Source: an uncultured Saprospiraceae bacterium
Lineage (GTDB): Bacteria; Bacteroidota; Bacteroidia; Chitinophagales; Saprospiraceae
Direction of reading: 5' to 3'
NCBI GenBank assembly: GCA_938041325.1
Contig: CALIAG010000038.1
Coordinates: forward strand, 1 to 54,454
DNA length: 54,454 nt
How positions within the stretch are numbered: position 1 is the stretch's first letter; each line of letters starts with the position of its first letter. This document shows, piece after piece, positions 50,101 through 54,454 of this stretch. The translations under genes were made by a program, and so were the position numbers. The notes under the pieces were generated by a model that worked only from the letters and a program-made list of their open reading frames with translations, did no database searches and was not told the DNA's origin.

Positions 50101-51024
50101 TTATTTTTCTTTTGGTATAAATTGTCTTAAATAAGTATAACTCTGTCTCAATGCTTGTTTTCGTTTTTCAAGTGCACCTTCATAAGCTCGGTCCTCCACT
50201 TCAACGCATACTGGTCCATCATAACCTGCACTGGTAAGCACGGAAAAAAATTGCCCCCAATCAACTTGTCCTAAACCAGGTAGTTTTGGGCTATGCCATT
50301 TGTTGGGAGGCGCCATTATACCAAATTCATTTAGTTTGTGATGATCAATACGAACATCTTTTGCATGAATATGGAAAAGTTTATTTGAAAAATTTCTCAT
50401 TGGTGCTAAATAATCCATATGCTGCCAAATCATGTGAGAAGGATCATAATTTAAACCAAAATAATCGCTTGGAATTGATTCATACATGCTCCTCCAAATG
50501 TCAGGACTTGTCGCTAAATTCTTACCTCCAGGCCATTCATCATTGGTGAAAATCATTGGGCAATTCTCAATTCCAATATGCACTTTTCTTTCTTCTGCGT
50601 AAGCAATAATATCTTTCCACGTTTTTTCAAATTTTGGCCAATTGTCTTCTACCGATTTTGTATGATCTCGACCTACAAAAGTATTGGTTTTGTAAATCCC
50701 CAATAGAGCAGACGCTGAGATGACTTTTTTTATATGATCGATATAAATTTTTGCTTCTTCCTGATCCTCAACTAAAGGATTAGGGTAATATCCGAGGGCG
50801 CTAATGGACACACCGTAAGTCTTTGCGAGATCATTTATTTCGTTTGCTTTTTCTATTGAAAAATCGTTGACATCGATGTGTGTAATTCCAGCATATCTGC
50901 GTTCAGCTTTGCCTTGAGGCCAGCACATCACTTCAATACAATCGTATCCAGTTTCTTTTGCAAAGGCAAAAACCTCTTCTAGGTTTAAGTCAGGTAAAAT
51001 GGCTGAAACAAAACCGAGTTGCAT
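50101..51024 (-). CDS. Sugar phosphate isomerase/epimerase (AP endonuclease 2 superfamily)
   Basis: A 307-residue TIM-barrel protein of the xylose isomerase-like family. Key pieces are [50 protein letters not shown] with a metal-ligand Glu, YDPSHMIWQ (Asp-x-x-His metal site), [12 protein letters not shown] and [12 protein letters not shown] with the last Glu. The substrate is unknown. The longer frame to 51159 adds a sequence unlike the family, so the ATG at 51024 is preferred. Its partner deoC lies 4 bp downstream. Confidence 0.9.
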   Translation of the reverse strand: MQLGFVSAILPDLNLEEVFAFAKETGYDCIEVMCWPQGKAERRYAGITHIDVNDFSIEKANEINDLAKTYGVSISALGYYPNPLVEDQEEAKIYIDHIKKVISASALLGIYKTNTFVGRDHTKSVEDNWPKFEKTWKDIIAYAEERKVHIGIENCPMIFTNDEWPGGKNLATSPDIWRSMYESIPSDYFGLNYDPSHMIWQHMDYLAPMRNFSNKLFHIHAKDVRIDHHKLNEFGIMAPPNKWHSPKLPGLGQVDWGQFFSVLTSAGYDGPVCVEVEDRAYEGALEKRKQALRQSYTYLRQFIPKEK

Positions 51025-51237
51025 GGTTAAAAAGTTTTTGGATGAAAGAAAACAATCAAGAGTTAGGAGATTGGGAATATTGATTTCTTCTAAATTTATG
51101 AAAATAAGTGGAGTATTTATTAATATAAACCGGCTTACTGTTCTAATAGTATAAGCCAAAGAAGAAAGAAAATGAATTTAACTTGAAAATTAGAAAGGTA
51201 AGAAGTAGGTTTGTAGTTGAATCAATTGAACTCTCAT

Positions 51238-51900
51238 ATGCTTCGATTTTTGGCGTATATTTTTACCATAGTTTTTCATCCTTTATTGATGTTGACTTAT
51301 ATGCTCGTCCTATTGTTGTTGGTGAATCCATATCTTTTTGGCGTTCATAAAATGATGGATGGACATTTTCTGGTTCTTTTGGTTTTCCTCTCGACTTTTG
51401 TAATTCCTGCTTTTGCGATTATGATGATGCGCTTTTTGGGCCTGATTAGTTCCATTGAAATGGAAGATAAACAAGAACGAATTGGGCCTTACATTGTAAC
51501 AGGCATTTTTTATTTATGGATGTTTAGAAATCTTTTGGACAATCCAGATATTCCGACCGCCTATAAAATCTTTGTTTTAGGAGCAACAATTGCTCTTTTT
51601 GTAGCCTTCTTTATTAATAATTTTTCCAAAATTAGCCTCCATGCAGTTGGTATGGGAGGCTTGGTCGCGATGGTGCTGATTACTACCTTACAATACAGTT
51701 ACGGAAGTTTTTTACTAAACACCTTGTTTTTCGGTTACATAGAAGTGAGTATGATTAGTCTTTTATTAATGAGCATACTGTTGACAGGGATAGTGGGAAC
51801 GTCAAGATTGATTTTGAAAGCTCATGAGCTACAAGATATTTCTGGAGGAGTTTTGGTAGGATTCGCTTCTATGCTAGTCGCAATGTATTTCTTGACCTAA
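51238..51900 (+). CDS. PAP2-superfamily-like membrane protein
   Basis: A 220-residue integral membrane protein with six or seven hydrophobic segments. Its motifs fit divergent type 2 phosphatidic acid phosphatases: DKQERIGPY for the K..RP element, ISLHAVG in place of PSGH, and SRLILKAHELQD, which exactly follows SR-x5-H-x3-D. So it may dephosphorylate a lipid phosphate or polyprenyl phosphate, though the first two motifs are altered. A TTG at 51217 could add seven residues; ATG at 51238 gives the N-terminus MLRFLAYIFTIVFHPLL. It is convergent with the DUF1499 gene. Confidence 0.75.
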   Translation: MLRFLAYIFTIVFHPLLMLTYMLVLLLLVNPYLFGVHKMMDGHFLVLLVFLSTFVIPAFAIMMMRFLGLISSIEMEDKQERIGPYIVTGIFYLWMFRNLLDNPDIPTAYKIFVLGATIALFVAFFINNFSKISLHAVGMGGLVAMVLITTLQYSYGSFLLNTLFFGYIEVSMISLLLMSILLTGIVGTSRLILKAHELQDISGGVLVGFASMLVAMYFLT

Positions 51901-51910
51901 TTAAAAAGTG

Positions 51911-52369
51911 TCAATAAATTTCCTTCCAAGCTGCTACAACTTTTTTCATTCTTCGCTTATTGGCATTGAAGTCATACCATCCTTTTTGGGAAGCAGATTT
52001 GTAATGGATCAGTGAAGACCCTTCATCAAAATAGAATTCAACGTCATCTACAAATTTTCCAATCTTTGTCTTAAATGTAAAGTGTAAATAACAAGTTTTC
52101 TCTTCCGCTAAGGTCGCTTCTTCAAAAGTTGCCATAATCGATTTGATTTCTACCTTCGACAGTTCAATTGACTTTCTCATTATCAAAGCTAATTTTTGCT
52201 TTGAATATTTAGAAGCAGTTGTGCTCACACAGTTAGGAGATTTTGGACAATCGGTGATTGGATTGTCTCCGCAAATCTGTACTTGACAAATTAGGCTATT
52301 GTTGATGAAAAACAATAGAAGTAAGATTGATATGATTTTGAAACTAAGGGATCGGAACTCCATTGGCAT
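51911..52369 (-). CDS. Secreted DUF1499 protein
   Basis: A 152-residue exported protein. A signal peptide (about 1-28) precedes the DUF1499 domain: CPKSPNCVSTTAS near residue 41, FVDDVEFYFDEGSSLIHYKSASQKGWYDFNANKRRM at about 110-145. DUF1499 has no established biochemistry; the VDDVEF and S.sr.G..D..aNr.R motifs are its hallmark. The ATG at 52369 (or 52363) lies inside the 3' end of the DUF2461 gene, so the two genes are likely translationally coupled. Confidence 0.87.
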   Translation of the reverse strand: MPMEFRSLSFKIISILLLLFFINNSLICQVQICGDNPITDCPKSPNCVSTTASKYSKQKLALIMRKSIELSKVEIKSIMATFEEATLAEEKTCYLHFTFKTKIGKFVDDVEFYFDEGSSLIHYKSASQKGWYDFNANKRRMKKVVAAWKEIY

Positions 52370-53021
52370 CTGTTGTTAGTACTTCACTCATGTAGTTGAA
52401 AAATGGCTGCATGGCCTTAAATACTTTGACTAAGTTTTTAAGAAACTTAGGATCATGCACTTCTTGATCGGTAAAAGAGTGGGTTAAAAGAAATTGTTTG
52501 TGGCGAAGCAAATCAATAGCGGGGTGTTCTTTTGAGAAGCCTTTTGGAGAAGTCTTTACTGCATCTCCCGTCATCTCTCCAAAGTTCTTTTTAAAGCTAG
52601 CGGAGCTTAAAATTTTGCGTAGAGGTTTGTCATCTCTTGCTATTTCTTCGCGAATACGTTTTAAGTCAGCGGGGTTTGGAGACCAGAATCCGCCTCCTGC
52701 AAAAGATTTTCCCGGTTCAAAATGAAAATACATTCCTCCCCTTTTCCATTTTGTCGCTCGCTTAATTCCTCCGCTAAAAGAATTTTTATAAGGTGATTTA
52801 TCTTTTGAAAAACGGACATCCCTATAAATTCGAAAGGTCTTTACTCCTTCGATTTCATCAATATGAGACATTTCATCCTGCAGTGTTTTTCCAAACGCTT
52901 TGACCTCTTCATTGCAAACGATGTATTGCGGTTTGTTGCTATTGAACCATTCCCGATTATTGTTTTTGGAAAGTGCTTTTAAAAATTTGAAGGTGTTTTT
53001 AGAAATGCAAGTAGTTTTCAT
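52344..53021 (-). CDS. DUF2461 (TIGR02453-type) protein
   Basis: A 225-residue protein of the DUF2461 family, function unknown. Signatures are FLKALSKNNNREWFNSNKPQY at the start, FRIYRDVRFSKDKSPYKNSFSGGI in the middle, GGMYFHFEPGKSFAGGGFWSP and the KGFSKEHPAIDLLRHKQFLL end. No signal peptide or membrane segment. It overlaps the DUF1499 gene by 26 bp. A TATATTTG box lies at 53074-53067. Confidence 0.9.
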   Translation of the reverse strand: MKTTCISKNTFKFLKALSKNNNREWFNSNKPQYIVCNEEVKAFGKTLQDEMSHIDEIEGVKTFRIYRDVRFSKDKSPYKNSFSGGIKRATKWKRGGMYFHFEPGKSFAGGGFWSPNPADLKRIREEIARDDKPLRKILSSASFKKNFGEMTGDAVKTSPKGFSKEHPAIDLLRHKQFLLTHSFTDQEVHDPKFLKNLVKVFKAMQPFFNYMSEVLTTDANGVPIP

Positions 53022-53066
53022 ATATAATGTTTAAGATCACAAAAATCGAAATTCGATCTTGAAAGA

Positions 53067-53074
53067 CAAATATA
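53067..53074 (-). promoter_or_regulatory. Candidate -7 box of the DUF2461 gene
   Basis: TATATTTG on the minus strand matches TAnnTTTG, the same octamer as before the M16 gene. The small palindrome ATCGAAATTCGAT (53045-53057) lies just downstream in the leader. No -33 box is clear. Confidence 0.4.
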
Positions 53075-53115
53075 AATTAGATTTTTGGAAAACGTTGACG
53101 ATTTGAACGATAAGG

Positions 53116-54454
53116 TTAAAGGCTTAACCAATAGTTCAATTTAAGAACAAGAGCTCGGTTGATAATGTTCAAGCCACTTGTATCATAATTGTTGGTGTAG
53201 ACGATGTAAAGATCCGACATGGGTTTGAATCGCCAATTGAAGCGGCTATTGATATTGAAATTCTCTGTTTGGGTATTGAATTGCAAGAACGTTGTGAAGA
53301 AGAGGTTTTTATTAAAAGACAACTCTATTTTAGAACCAATTAAATCAAAAGTCGCTTGGCCATATCTTTCAGGAAAGCCGGATAATTGCCGATAAGAATA
53401 GTGGAGACCAAATACGAAATTATGATTGTGCCTGTAGTTCAAGTCGCCTTCCAATTGGAGTAAGTTACCCATATATATTCCACCATAATTGATGGATCCA
53501 GATCCGAAAATCTTTTTGCGTTGCCCACTTCGGTATTCGAATTCTATGTTTTTGTTTGGATATAAATCTACAGGCAATGCTTTAGATAATCCAGTCAACT
53601 GAAAAGGAAAATACAACCTAGAACTGAAATCAGTAAACGTCAATTCAAACTGACTTGTATTGATCATGCTTAATAAGTAACCAATGTTGATATTGTGTTC
53701 TTGGTAGTTTAAATTTTTGTCAAGGAAAAAATCAACAGAATATTTTGGACCGTAATAATCAATGCCGTTTTTCTTTTTTGAAAAATGCCTGAAATATCCT
53801 TTCGTTCTTACCTCCGTATATCCAATCCGTTGGATTGTATCTCGGATTTGATTTCTATGATATAGCCTTGGTACAAAACCTAAATCTGTAATGTAATTTT
53901 GACCTACTCTGTCTATTGCCGCGAGAAGGCTGAATTTTTTTGCTCGAAACCTGGTTTTTGCACTCATGACAAATGCATCAGAGAGCTTCTCTTGGTTGTT
54001 GGTATAATGGAGGAAATACTTTCCAGTCCACTTGGAATTTTCTGATCGATAATCAAGTTCAATTCCTCCTGTTCGATTGTATGCAAAATCCTCTGTGCGC
54101 TCTATGTTTACGGTTTGCTTGTTGGTTAAGAAGGCATTGATCGTTGAGCCTTTCCAAATATTTTTTTGAAGACTTAAAACGGAATAATTTAATGCTGGAA
54201 CCGATTGTTCCTCATCAGCTTTCGTTTGTGTATTCATCAAACCAACTCGCCAATCTTTATTGATTTGCCCGCTAAGGCGAGCCCCCCATTGAATGTTTAA
54301 TGGAGCATTGCCTACACTTCCTACTCGTCTAGAAAAGAAAGGTCTAATTCGAGTACTGCCCAGTCCTTCAAAAATATCAGAGTTTTCTAAAAAGAAAATA
54401 CGTTGTTCTGGAAAGAATAATTCGAAACGGCTGAGGTCGATAACTTGTTCATCA
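53116..54454 (-). CDS. DUF5916 outer-membrane protein, N-terminus outside the window
   Basis: A gene running off the right edge: the frame is open without a stop to 54454, giving at least 445 C-terminal residues. The stretch nearest the edge, RFELFFPEQRIFFLENSDIFEG followed by RPFFSRRVG, is the hallmark of DUF5916 proteins, which carry an N-terminal CBM9/DOMON-like carbohydrate-binding domain (not visible here) and a large outer-membrane barrel. The rest alternates aromatic/polar strands (FELTFTDFSSRLYFPF, HNHNFVFGLHYSYRQL) and ends in an aromatic strand (KLNYWLSL), as barrels do. It may act in glycan uptake or surface binding, by family context. The true start is unknown. Confidence 0.88.
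   Translation of the reverse strand, partial: DEQVIDLSRFELFFPEQRIFFLENSDIFEGLGSTRIRPFFSRRVGSVGNAPLNIQWGARLSGQINKDWRVGLMNTQTKADEEQSVPALNYSVLSLQKNIWKGSTINAFLTNKQTVNIERTEDFAYNRTGGIELDYRSENSKWTGKYFLHYTNNQEKLSDAFVMSAKTRFRAKKFSLLAAIDRVGQNYITDLGFVPRLYHRNQIRDTIQRIGYTEVRTKGYFRHFSKKKNGIDYYGPKYSVDFFLDKNLNYQEHNINIGYLLSMINTSQFELTFTDFSSRLYFPFQLTGLSKALPVDLYPNKNIEFEYRSGQRKKIFGSGSINYGGIYMGNLLQLEGDLNYRHNHNFVFGLHYSYRQLSGFPERYGQATFDLIGSKIELSFNKNLFFTTFLQFNTQTENFNINSRFNWRFKPMSDLYIVYTNNYDTSGLNIINRALVLKLNYWLSL

Noticed and set aside
1-54454. CRISPR array, prophage, integron, tRNA or rRNA genes
   Set aside because: No regularly spaced repeats, phage structural genes, integrase, or tRNA/rRNA-like sequence was recognised on reading both strands by eye.

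Overview
The window looks like ordinary chromosome of an AT-rich, non-flavobacterial Bacteroidota, most likely a Saprospiria-like lineage. Supporting signs are the gliding/type IX secretion (T9SS) genes gldE, gldD and porZ, a secreted protein with SprB-type repeats and a T9SS C-terminal sorting domain, and the bacillithiol gene bshA. Several Bacteroidota-typical protein families (DUF2851, DUF5916, a SigP-like ECF factor) and promoter boxes of the TTTG / TAnnTTTG type agree with this. The lineage call is inference; no rRNA or tRNA gene is visible. The coding strand changes often, and nothing resembles a prophage, integron or CRISPR locus.

Layout. 1-4.6 kb: a SigP-like ECF sigma factor, then mutY-ssb-gldE-gldD, a set often kept together in Bacteroidota. 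4.6-9.7 kb: recA with a recognisable promoter and a leader hairpin, small secreted or unknown proteins (DUF2147, DUF922), an alkyltransferase-like protein, a degenerate TrpF homologue and rsmG. 9.9-14.1 kb: a tight operon lpxK - acyltransferase - glycosyltransferase - ECF sigma factor (envelope lipids). 14.2-17.7 kb: a sugar-1-phosphate nucleotidyltransferase, a VOC protein, a DUF554 membrane protein and a DUF2851 protein, the last two separated by a short-unit repeat tract that supplies both stop codons. 17.8-23.8 kb: the cell-shape operon mreB-mreC-mreD-mrdA, continued by a CapA-like protein and folA. 24-31.3 kb: an inactive-looking M16 protein, dnaN, a lipoprotein, nadD, porZ and bshA. 31.4-36.7 kb: a 1048-residue T9SS cargo protein, a 39-residue coiled-coil-like small ORF, a MerR/B12-domain regulator and a YceI lipoprotein. 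36.8-43.7 kb: two tandem long-chain acyl-CoA synthetases, a dead M48-like lipoprotein and mnmG. 43.75-43.91 kb: a 165-bp MITE-like element. 44-49.3 kb: a conserved protein of unknown function, an M15 peptidase, a thioredoxin-fold protein, a PagL-like barrel and a PD40/OmpA protein. 49.3-54.5 kb: deoC with a sugar isomerase, a PAP2-like membrane protein, DUF1499 and DUF2461 proteins, and a truncated DUF5916 outer-membrane protein.

Themes. Most genes serve envelope construction (lipid A, phospholipid, peptidoglycan, shape, outer-membrane proteins, T9SS) or DNA maintenance (recA, mutY, ssb, dnaN). Five proteins keep a fold but have lost the residues that define its chemistry: the ATL protein (Cys to Ala), the TrpF-like protein, the M16 protein (HxxEH lost), the M48-like lipoprotein (HExxH lost) and the MerR regulator (both B12-contacting histidines lost). 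The PagL-like protein carries Asn at the catalytic Glu position. I did not find a clear multi-gene novel defence or biosynthetic system. The best leads are the MITE-like element beside the mnmG promoter, the uncharacterised conserved protein at 44058-45479, the dead-enzyme homologues and the operator-like inverted repeat over the first sigma-factor promoter.
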